Origin: Platerodrilus igneus
Lineage: Eukaryota; Arthropoda; Insecta; Coleoptera; Lycidae
Reading direction: 5' to 3'
Assembly: GCA_036346225.1 (NCBI GenBank)
Contig: JARFIW010001186.1
Coordinates: 62,001 to 126,000 of the forward strand
Length of the DNA stretch: 64,000 nt
Shown here piece by piece: positions 44,699-55,859 of the stretch. How positions within the stretch are numbered: the first letter of the stretch is position 1; every line of letters starts with the position of its first letter. A model generated the notes under the pieces. It was not told the origin of the DNA and made no database searches. It worked only from the letters and a program-made list of their open reading frames with translations. The translations under genes and the position numbers were made by a program.

Positions 44699-45286
44699 TG
44701 TAACGAGCTACTGCTACCGCGTTTCCTTAATTCAAAACAAGTAATAATTAATGTCTTTATTACTCACTGTTCACAAGTCTAATTAACAGTATATGCCTTG
44801 TTTACAGATGTTTTCAGTCCACTTAACAATGAAGCACTATTACACTAATGAATTTACAAGCACTAATATCTTCTTAAACTAACTTCTCTATCATAGGTCC
44901 ATTAACAACTAACACAACTATTTGTTTATGCACTTCTATTTATTTATGTATACTACAGCAAGCTGCATGTACATTAGACACAGCATATCACGTTTATATA
45001 TACTTCTAAAGCTACAAACTACTATTACTTTACACGATATAATTTATATTAGACATTCAAGAATAGACTAACTCTTGCATTCATTAGCGGTCTTATATAT
45101 ACTCTGGATTACAAGGATGACTCATGCTCCCGTAATTTCTAGAACAATTCTGGAATCCTTGAGAATACGCCGTGCCTCGAGCGTTTGTATGTAATTGATT
45201 GCTGAAAGAATTCTCGTATCCTGAAAGGTATGCAGAGTCTACAGCGCTTGTGTGTTTGATGGGTTGCCTAGTAGTAGCTCGCAACA
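44699..45286 (-). repeat. Gypsy B 3' LTR
   Basis: Plus-strand start tgtaacgagctactgctacc, end gtagctcgcaaca; the termini are inverted relatives. Pairs with 50709-51296. Confidence 0.93.
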
Positions 45287-45521
45287 CTGCCCCCTCTTTA
45301 AAACCGTTACGTCTCGTAACTGTAGATACATTTTGGCGCCAATTTGATGACTGATGACGGTATCGGCAGTTATCTCCTCTGGTGCATCCACCACGTCGTT
45401 GGAAATAACAGTCAACACTCTTTTCTTGGTCTTGGTAGGCAACCGGTTGAAAACAACAAACAAGGACCTGGACGTTGGTTCCTGGAAAACTACTTCTAGC
45501 ATATTTCGGACTATCCTCCAA
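45093..45521 (-). pseudogene. Gypsy B CCCH zinc-finger domain
   Basis: A 142-aa frame, offset from the macrodomain frame. A zinc finger C38-x7-C46-x5-C52-x3-H56 is visible (DCYFQRRGGC, then DNCRYRH), fitting the RNA-binding CCCH class. The frame takes over where the macrodomain frame loses its character (near 45480), so the two were probably one protein before a frameshift, or are joined by programmed shifting. There is no stop before the polypurine tract: the frame runs through it and about 190 bp into the LTR (GAVLRATTRQPIKHTS). Function is inferred from the motif only. Confidence 0.68.
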
Positions 45522-46023
45522 TCTAAGTGATCCAGTCCACAGCCCAACTTGGGCATCGCTAGTCTTGTTACTCCATTTTCCATAATCTGCGCCTTAAGAT
45601 TTAGCAAAGCCTCCCATAGATGTCCATAACTAGGTCTTTGCCATGAAGAATTTTTGGTGACCAGATAGTAAACATAACGATTTTTATCTTGAAGAACCAA
45701 AGCTTTTCCTACAGTTGGCTGCTGTTGTACTAATTCATCCACACATCCAAACTTTTTCTTAAAAACAACAGCTATTCCCCTTGACATTGCCAAATCTTGA
45801 GCTACGCAATGTGCAAGGAATACTCTTCTGGTGCTCTAAACAGATCTTGCTGTTTTTCAACAACAACGCCAAATCTCGTTTTAGCGGAACCACCATACGC
45901 CGCCATAAAACTCTCAAAATCTACATTTGGCTCATGATTAATAACTTGCCGAACACCATTATCATTATTCGAGTCTTCCTGGTTGTTGCCAGCGTAGGAT
46001 GTTAAACGGTCAAAGTGTACCAC
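45239..46023 (-). pseudogene. Gypsy B TARG1/OARD1-like macrodomain
   Basis: Frame 46023-45802 starts MVHFDRLTSYAG, the usual pol C-terminal tail, and enters the macrodomain (VVEKQQDLFRAPEEYSL). A one-base shift follows, and the rest is at 45793-45239: AHCVAQDLAMSRGIAVVFKK, YYLVTKNSSW and MPKLGCGLDHLDW. The closest family by motif is the OARD1/TARG1 class, which hydrolyses ADP-ribosyl-glutamate and O-acetyl-ADP-ribose. The lysine in LVTK (residue 47) and the aspartate in GCGLD (residue 88) occupy the positions of the TARG1 catalytic pair. It follows pol without an intervening stop apart from the shift, so it was probably the C-terminal part of the polyprotein. Loss of ADP-ribosylation as its role is inference. 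Confidence 0.85.
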
Positions 46024-46434
46024 TTTTGGTTTACCACGAGGGATCTTCTGATCCGGTACACTACATCATTAATCCTTTTAACACTTCGTACGGCCCTTCC
46101 CATTGTCTTTGTAGTTTTGGCGACAATCCACGTTTTCTTTGTGGATTGTACAGCCACACTAAATCTCCGGTTGATAACCACCTTCTTGTGCTCTCGTGTC
46201 ATATTGTGATTTCATTCGATCGCTTGCTGCCTGTATATTCTTTCGGACGTTTTCGTGAATACTATTTGATCTTTCACGAAGCTTACTAACGTAATCTTCA
46301 CCTGCGATCTCTTCTCCAGGTTTAAATCCAAACTGAAGATCACATGGTAGCCGCAATTCACGTCCTAGCATTACGCAAGCGGGCGAGTACCCTGTGCTGT
46401 CATGTACCGAAGATCGGTACGCCAGTAGGAACAA
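46002..46434 (-). pseudogene. Gypsy B integrase C-terminal region
   Basis: Frame 46434-46159 has LAYRSSVHDSTGYSPACVML then GRELRLPCDL and KNIQAASDRMKSQYD, the usual end of gypsy integrases of the 412/mdg1 type. The next frame, to 46002, holds RRFSVAVQSTKKTWIVAKTT-like words in a shifted phase; other-phase words there match the NPQRKRGLSPKLQ-type chromo-like tail. It leads directly into VHFDRLTSYAG at the start of the macrodomain piece. Confidence 0.82.
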
Positions 46435-47893
46435 ATGCAGATATTGGTCCCAGTCTCGTTGATGTTCAGAGACAACTTTGGCCAGGTACTTCCTAACGTC
46501 CTGTTCATTCTTTCAACCATTCCATCCGATTGGGGATGAAGTGGCGTGGTTCTAGTCTTCCTGATTCCAAGATGCTTGCAGACATTTTGAAACAATACTG
46601 ATTCGAAGTTTCGACCTTGATCGGAGTGTAATTCCAACGGAACTCCAAAACGACAAAACAACTCCTGACTAGTACATCTGCAACCGTCTCGGCTTCTTGG
46701 TTAGGTATAGCATATGCCTCCGGCCATTTGGTAAAATAATCCATTGCAACCAAGATGTATTTATTTCCTTTCTCTGATTCAGGAAACGGACCAGCTATAT
46801 CAATGGCTACCCTCTCAAAAGGATTCCCCACGTTATACTGTCTCATTGGGGCTTTCCGTTTTGAGACCGGGCCATTTGCAGAGGCACACAGTTCACATTT
46901 CCGGCACCACTCCTTCACATCATCTTTGCAGTTCAGCCAATAGAATCTTTCTCTCACTCTCTCGAGAGTTCTTTTCACGCCAAAGTGCCCTCCGGAAATA
47001 CCATCGTGCAACTGCTGCAACACTTCCGGCACTCTGCTTTTCGGCACTATCAATTGAAGTCTCTCAGTGCCATCTTCAAATTCCAGGCGTCGTTTCAAGA
47101 TTCTATTTTCCATCATCAAGGAGTTCCACTGTGCCCAGTATGCTTTCAGGCTCCTACTTAAAATACTAATTTTTTCCCAAGCTGGTCGTTGTCCTCTATT
47201 TTTCCACTCAATAATTCGTCCCAATTCGGCGTCATTCTCCTGGTCTTCTCGCATTCTCTCGGGTTGCCAAGTATCATCGGTTACCGTCATTCTATGGATG
47301 ACACTTATTTTCTCTTCCATCTTTGAGCAATGATTGCAGTCCAACGGACAAGGTCTCCTTGATAGAGCGTCTGCATTTCGATGGCTAGTTCCTACACGAT
47401 GTTCTGTATCAAAGTCATATTCCTGCAGCCGCTCTATCCACCTTGCCACTTGCCCTTCAGGATTTCGAAACTGCAATAACCATTTTAGTGCAGCATGGTC
47501 TGTTCTCAACAGGAATTTACGGCCGTATAAGTACTTATAAAAGTGCTCTACGGATTTGACGACGGCCAACAGCTCCCTTCTTGTCACACAATAGTTTCTT
47601 TCCGGCCGCGACAAGACTTTGCTAAAATACCCAATAACTTTTTCTTGTCCGTCCTGCACTTGAGAAAGAACGCCTCCTATAGCTGTGTTACTGGCATCGG
47701 TATCCAACACAAACTTCCCCTCCATCCGTGGATAACTCAAAATTGGTGCTGTAACTAGTAGCCGTTTCAGTTGTTCAAATGCACTGTGACAGTCGTCATT
47801 CCAATCAAATTCTTGTCCATCTTCGGTTAATTTCGTTAGCGGTTGGGCAATGTTAGCAAACCCAAGTATAAAACGTCGGTAATATGTGCACAA
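46371..47893 (-). pseudogene. Gypsy B RNase H and integrase
   Basis: A 462-aa frame (47893-46505) plus 46661-46371. RNase H: FVLDTDASNTAIGGVLSQ, TRRELLAVVKSVEHF and LLRTDHAALKWLL supply Asp, Glu and Asp. The DALSRRPC boundary is followed by a zinc-binding domain (HDGISGGHFGVKRT, CRKCELCASANG). Integrase core: VAIDIAGPFPESEKGNKYI (Asp), MDYFTKWPEAYAIPNQEAE, then after a shift HSDQGRNFES (Asp) and HPQSDGMVERMNRTL (Glu). The shift at about 46660 falls between the first and second catalytic aspartates. Confidence 0.93.
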
Positions 47894-47941
47894 TCCTAGA
47901 AAACTGCGTAGTTGGTGTATATCTGCTGGTGTAGGCCATTC

Positions 47942-48908
47942 TTATACCGTTTTTATTTTGTCAGGGTCAGCTCTTATTCCGGTCTCCGAAACGACATGTC
48001 CTAGGTATTTCACCTCTTTTCCAAACAGGTGACACTTCTTGGGGCTCAATGTAAGGTTTGCCCCCCGTAATCTTTGGAATATCTCCTCTAGGTTCTTAAG
48101 GTGTTCTTCAAAAGACCGACCTAACACTATCACGTCATCTAGGTACACCAGACAAGTCTTCCAAGACAGTCCACGCAGTATCGACTCCATCAATCGTTCA
48201 AAAGTAGCAGGGCATTGCATAATCCAAATGGCATGACCTTGAACTGCCATAATCCAGTTCAATTGTAAACGCAGTCTTCTCTTTGTCGTTTGGCTCTAAG
48301 CCTACCTGCCAGTATCCGCTTTTCAAGTCCAAGGTCGAAAACCATTTGGATCCGGATAGAGTATCCAAGGTGTCATCAATTCTGGGCAAAGGATAGCTGT
48401 CTTTCTTTGTCACATTGTTAAGCCGCCGGTAGTCTACACAAAACCTTGTCGACCCGTCCTTTTTCTTGACAAGTACTACCGGGGATGCCCATGGACTATT
48501 CGAAGGTTCAATCACTCCCTGTTCTTCCATATCGGTGATAATTTGCTCGGCTTCCTTACGTTTTGCCAAAGGAAGCCGCCTGGGGTGTTGTCTTATCGGT
48601 TGCGCATCTCCAGTATTGATCTTGTGTTGCACAACATTCGTCCTTCCTTTCTCACTATCATCCAGTGCAAACACACCTCGATATCGTCCGACCAGCTCTT
48701 TTACCTTGCCCAGTTGGTCGCCGTTTAATCCTTGACACGAAGGTATTAACATATCCAGCAATTTCTGTGAGCAGCCGTTGGCTGGTTTATCTTTCATGTC
48801 GTCTACACAACGTTTAATATGGCATACTGGAATGCAACTTCCCACAATCGTGTCTTTCTTCAGGGTCACCGTATGCGGATTAATGTTCAGCACCCTTACT
48901 GGTACCAT
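47942..48908 (-). pseudogene. Gypsy B reverse transcriptase
   Basis: Frames 48908-48198 and 48262-47942. Motifs: GVIEPSNSPWASPVVLVKKK, RFCVDYRRLNNVTKKD, WFSTLDLKSGYWQVGL (catalytic Asp), KTAFTIE; after a shift at about 48240, FERLMESILRGLSWKTCLVY and LDDVIVLG (YLDD box), then LSPKKCHLFGKEVKYLGHVV. The shift removes the FGLCNAP-type segment from the frame. Another stop (near 47940) separates it from RNase H. Confidence 0.93.
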
Positions 48909-49797
48909 ATTTCGAAACTTTACCAGCGTTCTTCCAATTAGTAATCCTCCTGACCCATTCCGATTCAGTTGCTTCCATCATGCATACTTGTCCTTCCCGA
49001 AGCGTACCATCCGGGCGTCCCATTACTATCATTTCCGCTTTCTCGGGTATTTTCATATCGCAAATCATTCGAACTTGCATCGTCTGGTTACTCGTCCCTT
49101 GAAATGAAATCTCATCATCATCTATCCGAAGCACATTTTCTTTCATGTTTACATGAAACCCATATTCTCTCATAAGATCCATTCCCAAGATCACTTCTTC
49201 TGTAATTTCAGCCACCAACACTCGATGATTAATTAATTTGTCCCCAATTGTCAACATAACGGCAGTCTCTCCATGAGTACCAATCTTCTCACCACTTGCC
49301 GTTCGGAGACACACCGATACAGGTAGCACTTTTCCACGACCAACCAAATCTGGTCTCACAATAGTTCTTGTCGCTCCTGTATCCACAAGTAATCGGACAA
49401 CCCTACCATTAATTCTACCATCGATATAAATGCTGTCCAGACTTTCCACCGACGATGCAGCACGGATGATAATCTCCGGGGCACTACGCTGTGCTGTCGA
49501 AATTCGCCCCCTTACATGGACCAGCTTTGGCACAACCGGTTGTTTCTTTGGTTGAGTACAGCGTCTCTGCATATGGCCAACTTCACCGCAGCTCCAGCAT
49601 CGTAGACGCCATCTCCGCGGTCGTAGTCTTTTCAGCCTTTCCGCCTTTCGCTTTTCAAACACACGGTTGATTATTTCATCTATGCTGTTCTGAGCTTGAC
49701 CAGGTTTCTCTAAGGCAGACCGAACTTTGTGACCCATCCTGTGTGATGTCTGCTTAGCTGCTTCAAATTCAAGCGCATGGGCCAGTGCGTCATCCAA
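48880..49797 (-). pseudogene. Gypsy B CCHC knuckle and aspartic protease
   Basis: A 305-aa frame. A basic stretch (KRKAERLKRLRPRRWRLR) precedes the zinc knuckle CWSCGEVGHMQRRC near residue 70. The protease active site is LLVDTGATRTIV near residue 135, with ILGMDLMREYG as the second conserved element near residue 195. The frame ends at a stop just upstream of the RT frame, which overlaps it slightly (48880-48908). Confidence 0.92.
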
Positions 49798-50643
49798 AAT
49801 TTTGGCCTTGCTAGTCTTAGCGCTTGCTGTATTTCACTGTCTTTGATGCCATCCACAAATGTTTGAACAGCCAGTTGTTCGAGGAAACTATCTGGTGCCG
49901 TTGGGTACGCCAATCTAACTAATCTTGCGATGTCAGCTTCGAATTCTTGCAGGCTTTCACTTGTCTTTTGCGAGCGGTTCTTAACTTGTGCGTGGTAAAC
50001 CTGTTGAAGGTGAGCGTCTCCATATCTCATCTCAAGCTTCGATATTAAGAGACCGTAATCATTCTGCTGGTGATCGGGAATCGTTTGTAAGATGTTAAGA
50101 GCTTCCCCCCGTAGGGCCACTATCAAGGAGATAGCCTTCTCTTTGTTGCACCAACCGTTGGCTATTGCAGCAGCTTCAAATTGTTTCAAATATGTGGGCC
50201 AAGGTGTTTTACCATCGAATGTAGGTGGTTTTACTTTAAATTTAGACGGAATTGACTCGCTTCTTTCCATGGTTCTTATTTCTGGAATGTTCTGATTAAC
50301 AACTTGGCTTGGTAATTCAAGTGGTCGCGTTGTTAGTGAGATCATTTGTTCTTGAAGCCTCATCACATCTTCTTCCATTTTACCAATTTATTATCCAACT
50401 TTTGCTCAACTGTTTTACCTGTTCAGTGAAATCTTCTTTCAATGCAATGGAGCTTTCCATTAATCTTCGTTCTAACGTGGCTGTATTTTCACTTAGCTTT
50501 TCGGTAAGGTTTGATTCCAGTTCAACTGACCTCACTAAGTTTTCATTGAGTGTCACTTGCATTTCGGATTTAAAATCCTTAAGGAAGTTCATTAAAGTTT
50601 CTGCCTCCATTTTCCTTTGATTTCTTGTAACTGGCATATACAA
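49710..50643 (-). pseudogene. Gypsy B gag
   Basis: Two frames (50643-50380, 50378-49710). The first is a coiled coil (LNENLVRSVELESNLTEKL). The second has the Ty3/gypsy gag (capsid) pattern: KVKPPTFDGKTPWPTYLKQF, EKAISLIVALRGEALNIL, SKLEMRYGDAHLQQVY, SLQEFEADIARLVRLAYP and VQTFVDGIKDSEIQQALR. A one-base shift separates them and another near 49800 separates gag from the knuckle-protease frame. The start codon lies 65 bp inside the 5' LTR. Confidence 0.9.
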
Positions 50644-50708
50644 ACTACTTAAATGTCTTTAGACTTGTGTTCTAAATTAATCACTATATACCCCACACCT
50701 GACACCAG

Positions 50709-51296
50709 TGTAACGAGCTACTGCTACCGCGTTTCTTTAATTCAAAACAAGTAATAATAAATGTCTTTATTACTCACTGTTCACAAGTCTAATTAACAGT
50801 ATATGCCTTGTTTACAGATGTTTTCAGTCCACTTAACAATGAAGCACTATTACACTAACGAATTTACAAGCACTAATATCTTCTTAAACTAACTTCTCTA
50901 TCATAGGTCCATTAACCACTAACACAACTATTTGTTTATGCACTTCTATTTATTTATGTATACTACAACAAGCTGCATGTACATTAGACACAGCATATCA
51001 CGTTTATATATACTTCTAAAGCTCCAAACTACTATTACTTTACACGATATAATTTATATTAGACATTCAAGAATAGACTAACTCTTGCATTCATTAGCGG
51101 TCTTATATATACTCTGGATTACAAGGATGACTCATGCTCCCGTAATTTCTAGAACAATTCTGGAATCCTTGAGAATACGACGTGCCTCGAGCGTTTGTAT
51201 GTAATTGATTGCTGAAAGAATTCTCGTATCCTGAAAGGTATGCAGAGTCTACAGCGCTTGTGTGTTTGATGGGTTGCCTAGTAGTAGCTCGCAACA
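50709..51296 (-). repeat. Gypsy B 5' LTR
   Basis: Pairs with 44699-45286. The start of the 3' CCCH-frame extension is repeated here as an open frame at 51103-51297, which is LTR sequence, not a separate gene. Confidence 0.93.
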
Positions 51297-51777
51297 CTAT
51301 GATTCTTGTACTTACCCAACGTACATAGATGACATGAATTAATTACTGATTTTACAATACTAATATCTTTATCTACAAAAATGGTTCCCTAAAAATTAAC
51401 CATAGTTTCTTAATGCCTGTGTGCTCATATCTAACATGAAGATCCTTCACAATCAATCTAGCCTGCACCCTATCTACTACATATACCTCATGAGCTTGAA
51501 TCTGCTTGCACAAAAATCCATTTATCATCCGGTAATTCTTAAACTCTGGTTCACTCTCTAATCTTCTTTTAATGATCAGCAGTTTTTCACTCTGGTCCTG
51601 ATTCCTAAGGATCTCTTCCTGTCCGTATATAGATCCATCTTGTAGCAGATTCTTTATTGCTATTAGTATGTCACACGGCTTCATATGTTCATTGTCCCTA
51701 TTCCGACTAAAGGCATCAGCTATAAAATTGTTCTCACCTTTAATATATCTAATTTCGAAGTCATACTCATGTAACAA
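51297..51777 (-). pseudogene. Gypsy A RNase H tail and integrase zinc-binding domain
   Basis: EYDFEIRYIKGENNFIADAF is the end of RNase H. HVRYEHTGIKKLW and, downstream, SVINSCHLCTLGKYKNH form the His-His-Cys-Cys zinc domain. The frame breaks after FREPFL by a shift. The protein continues across gypsy B at 44698. Confidence 0.85.
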
Positions 51778-51783
51778 TAATCC

Positions 51784-52086
51784 CTATCTATATACTCTAT
51801 AGTTCGAGAATCGTGTGTTCATTAATGCACACAATGCTGAATGGTCCGTTTCGATAACAAAATGCCTACCTACCAAATAAAATTTTAGCTTGCTAACACC
51901 AAAAGCCACCGCTACCATCTCCTTTTCACTAATCATGTAGTTAAGTTCATGTGGCTTCAGTATTTGTGAAACAAATGATATAGGCACTTCTTCCCCATCT
52001 TGTATTTGATATAACTCAGCAGTCAAGGCACAATCCGACGCATCCGTATGCAATTCAAAGCCTAAATCAAATCTGGGATGCCTCAA
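51784..52086 (-). pseudogene. Gypsy A RNase H
   Basis: FDLGFELHTDASDCALTAEL, LNYMISEKEMVAVAFGVSKL and FVIETDHSALCALMN give the catalytic Asp, Glu and Asp. The last five residues run into a shift; the next frame starts at 51777. Confidence 0.88.
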
Positions 52087-52119
52087 AATTAATTTGCTCG
52101 TGAAGCTGCTCCAACATGG

Positions 52120-52490
52120 TTAAGTATCTGCCTCTTGATTTTCCGACCATCTCCATTTAACTCCTTTCTTCAAAAGTTTGATCAGCAGAATGGCCTTAGA
52201 AAATGCTGGTACAAACTTTTTGTAGAAATTGAGAACACCTAAAAATGCCTTTAGTTTTCTTATATTGTTCGGTCTTGGATATTTTAAAATTTCCGACAGC
52301 CTTTCTTTGTCTATACACATACCCTCGTTATTCACTATATAACCCAAAAATTTAATCGTCTTTGAAAAGAACTCACATTTGTCAATATTCAATCTTAATT
52401 TAGCTAATTTAAGTTCTAACAAAATCCTCTCTAAATGAAAATAATCAGTCTCGCTAAAAATCAAAATATCATCGACGTAGTGTATACAAA
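52120..52490 (-). pseudogene. Gypsy A reverse transcriptase, C-terminal part
   Basis: CIHYVDDILIFSETD carries the YVDD box, followed by LNIDKCEFFSKTIKFLGYIV, then RPNNIRKLKAFLGVLNFYKK. The frame's upstream part (above 52490) is antisense to the RTE-type LINE and does not belong to it. The RT N-terminal half is at 57669-58307. Confidence 0.9.
52480..52490 (+). repeat. RTE-type LINE target-site duplication, left
   Basis: gtgtatacaaa, repeated at 57669-57679. Removing 52491-57668 rejoins the gypsy A RT frame exactly at QF-CIHYVDD. Confidence 0.93.
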
Positions 52491-52790
52491 CCATTTCGAA
52501 TGGACCTGCACCTTGCCGAAGTTCTAAATTACTAGAACAGGTGAAATGGCTTGCGTGTTCTAATGAGCTAAAGAGCCAAACTACAGGTCCAACCAAAGTA
52601 GTAGGGTCGTTAGTGAGGAACCAGACTAAGACAGGTCCCCGAAAGAGGGCAGCGGCTCTTTCGGTACTTAGATTGGCAGAGACCATAGGGGTCGGTATGG
52701 CAGTCTAAGACACACTACCGCGATGTGGAAGTCAACGGCAAACCACCACATTATCTCCCAAGTACACAGCGTACTTAAATTGTTACAAAC

Positions 52791-54146
52791 ATGATGGCAT
52801 TCTCTGGGGTAAAAGATTCCGGAGTTAAAATAGTCCCCCATTCGGATCTCCGGGAGGGGACTACTTCGGAGGATGCGATCGGAAAGTTAAAAATAAGAGT
52901 CGGGAACATTCTGCGAGTCGGAGCGTGGAATGTTAGAAGTATGAAGCAAGTAGGTAAGCTAGAGAACCTAAAAATCGAAATGAATAGGTTATCACTAGAC
53001 ATAATAGGGATCAGCGAAGTTCGGTGGCCAGAGGCGGGGGATTTTTGGAGTGGAAACTTCAGGGTAATTCATACAGGAGCAGAGGACGGAAATTTGGGTG
53101 TGGGGATAGTTATGCGGAAAAAGATAGGATACTGTGTAGAAAATTACTTACAAAAGAACGGAAGAGTACTCATGGTTAGATTAGAATCTAAACCGGTAAA
53201 CACAGTAATAATACAAGTATACATGCCCACCTCTAGCTACAGTGACGAAGAGGTAGAAGCCATCTACAAAGATATCGAAGACATACTAAGATACGTAAAA
53301 GAACATGAAAATTTAATAATTACGGGGGATTTTAATGCTGTGGTAGGTGAGGGTAGGGAAGGAGCGGTAGTAGGTTTATTTGGTTTAGGCACGAGAAACG
53401 ACAGGGGAAATAGGCTGGTAGAATTTTGCTACAAGAACAATTTAATCATCACAAACACATTATTTCAACATCATGCTAGAAGACGATATACGTGGAAGAT
53501 GCCAGGAGATATAGGAAGATATCAAATAGATTACATTCTTGTTAGACAACGGCTTAGGAATCAAGTAAAAGACTGTAGAAGCTACCCAGAAGCAGATATA
53601 GATACTGACCACAACATCGTAATTATGAAGGCCGCACTTAAATTTAAAAATCTGAAAAAAAGAAACGGAAAAAGGCACTTGGACTTTGAGAAACTAAAAG
53701 ATAAAGATATTCAAGTAAGATTCGAAAAAAAGTCAAATGAATTGCTGAATGATATCGGGAAAATATCTGAAACTAAGGAAGTAGAAACAGAATGGAATAA
53801 CATTAAATCCAGCCTAGACATGGCGGCCAGAGATATTTTAGGGTATACACAAAAAGAAAATAAGAAACCATGGATAACAAAGGATATCGTGAATTTAACA
53901 GAAGAAAGACGAAAATACAAAAATAAATCAGACGAAACAGGAAAACAGAGATACAAAGCCATAAAATGGGAAATTATTCGAAAATGCAGGAAAGCTAAAG
54001 AACAATGGATTGATGAAAAATGCAAAGAAGTACAAACTAAGATGGAAATAGGAAAGACAGACGAAGCATACAAATTAATTAGAATGAACTTTAGGGATAT
54101 AAAACCGTATAGCAAAAATATTAGCAGTAAAGAGTCTGAAAAATAG
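52791..54146 (+). pseudogene. RTE-type LINE endonuclease and linker
   Basis: A 451-aa frame. Endonuclease motifs: VGAWNVRSMKQVGKLENL, IIGISEVRWPEAGDF (catalytic Glu), VIIQVYMPTSSYSD, LIITGDFNAVVGEG, YQIDYILVRQRLRNQV and DIDTDHNIVIMKA (SDH position is TDH). These words are those of RTE/BovB-related proteins, often annotated as craniofacial development protein 2-like. It stops with TAG at 54144, in the linker before RT. Confidence 0.9.
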
Positions 54147-54149
54147 TAA

Positions 54150-55338
54150 GGCGCCGGGTACAGATAAGATGCAAGCAGAAACTCTAAAAGCCGCTGGACA
54201 AGCAGTAACAGAACGTCTCTTTCAACTTGTAAGCTATATGTATGAGACAGGCGAGATACCCAAAGATTTCAAACGTAGCATCACAGTAACTATACCAAAA
54301 AAGAAAGGCGCAGATAGATGTGAAAATTTTCGAACAATAAGTTTGACAGCACACGTGTCAAAAATATAAACTAGAATTGTGCAAAGACGAATGGAAAAAC
54401 GAGCTGAAGAAATACTAGGAGAAGACCAATTTGGGTTTAGGCGAAACAGGGGAACACGGGAGGCTATTTTAGCTCTGAGAGTGATAATGGAGAAAACAAT
54501 AGAAAAGGGAAAGCATGTATATAGGGTTTGTAGATCTGGAAAAAGCATTCGACAATGTAAAGTGGAAAAAATGTTTGAAATACTCAAAAAGATTGGAATG
54601 AGTTATAGGGATAGACGACTAGTACATAGCTTATACAAAGAGCAAACAGCAATAATAGAATTAGAGCAGGAACGTAGAGAAGTAAACATTAGGAAAGGGG
54701 TGAGACAGGGATGTGCCCTATCCCCATTGATTTTTAACTTGTACATAGAAGAGGCAATGAATACTGTCAAATGCAGGAAAACATTTGGAATTACTATGCA
54801 GGGACAAAAAATTGATATGCTTAGATTTGCAGATGATATAGCGGTATTAGCATCTAGCAAGGAAGAGTTAGAAGCTGTTCTTAATGAAATGGAAACGGTT
54901 CTAACAGAGAGATACGGTATGAAAATTAACAAAACTAAAACTAAAGTTCTAGTTTGCAAAGGTGGGGAAAATAAATCAAAAACAAGAATACAAGTATTTA
55001 ACACGAACTTACAAGAGGTTAAGGATTTCTGCTACCTAGGAAGCCAAATAACGCAAGATGGGAAAAGCACAAAAGATATAAAACAAAGATTAGCACAAGG
55101 TCGTGCTACATTTAACAAGAAAAAGCAACTACTGTGCTCAAAGACCACAAACATAGAAACAAGGAAAAGATTGCTTAAAACATATGTGTGGAGCACAGCA
55201 CTGTACGGCTGTGAAGCCTGGACAGTAGGAGAAGCGGACAAGAAAAAGGTAGAAGCCTTTGAAATGTGGTGTTACAGGCGTATGATGAAGATATCATGGA
55301 CAGACAAAGTTAAGAACGAAGAGGTACTAAAATGGTAG
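54150..55338 (+). pseudogene. RTE-type LINE reverse transcriptase
   Basis: Frames from about 54150 to 54369 and 54379-55338. Motifs: KAPGTDKMQAETLKAAGQ, IPKKKGADRCENFRTISL, then a stop at 54367, EDQFGFRRNRGTREAIL, RQGCALSPLIFNLYIEEAMN and MLRFADDIAVLASSKEEL (catalytic FADD), KDFCYLGSQITQDG, TYVWSTALYGCEAW. The VDLEKAFDNVKW segment is read only in another frame (54530-54575), so two compensating shifts disrupt the first catalytic motif. Confidence 0.9.
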
Positions 55339-55859
55339 GGAAGAAAGAAATATGTGGAAAACGTTAAAAAATAGGAGAGATAGGATGATAGGCCACATAC
55401 TACGTCATGAGGGAATAGTGCGGAATATATTAGAAGCAGAGATAGGAAAAAAGAGAAGAAGCAGACCTAGATTAGACTACTGCACATAGATAGTAAAAGA
55501 TGTAGGCTGTAGAGGTTTCAGGGAGATGCGTAGGCTAGCCCAGAATAGAAATCAATGGAGGTACGCATCCAACCAATCCCAAGATGGATAAACTAATGAC
55601 GAAAAGATAACTGTGCTTAAACATGATGATTATTATAAGTAACTACAAGAATTGGTTGGGCAATATTCTCGAATAATGTTAAGTGTGTGAAAGGATTTAC
55701 TGGAAAACCATTATTTCGGCAAATGTCTAAGTGTTGGGGGATCTTGGTAGCCACAGGTTGCTTAACCTCCTTCACTGAATCTCGGTAAAATAGGGTATAA
55801 AATTAGAAAACAATAGAAAGGGAACGAGCTGAATACACATACTCCCTGAAAAGAAGAAA

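Larger units (their letters stand above)
44699..51296 (-). mobile_element. Gypsy B: LTR-complete Ty3/gypsy element with macrodomain
   Basis: 588-bp LTRs at both ends differ at about seven sites by eye, implying a fairly recent insertion. Minus-strand order: 5' LTR, primer-binding site CTGGTGTCAGGTGTGG (like a tRNA-Leu site), gag, CCHC knuckle, protease, RT, RNase H, integrase, a conserved pol tail, macrodomain, CCCH finger, polypurine tract (taaagagggggcag), 3' LTR. It splits the integrase gene of gypsy A; the flanking four bases are gtat and ctat, a near-perfect TSD. About six frameshifts interrupt the coding region. Confidence 0.93.

Noticed and set aside
46744..47758. Plus-strand frames across the gypsy B integrase and RNase H
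   Set aside because: Antisense shadows with no domains.
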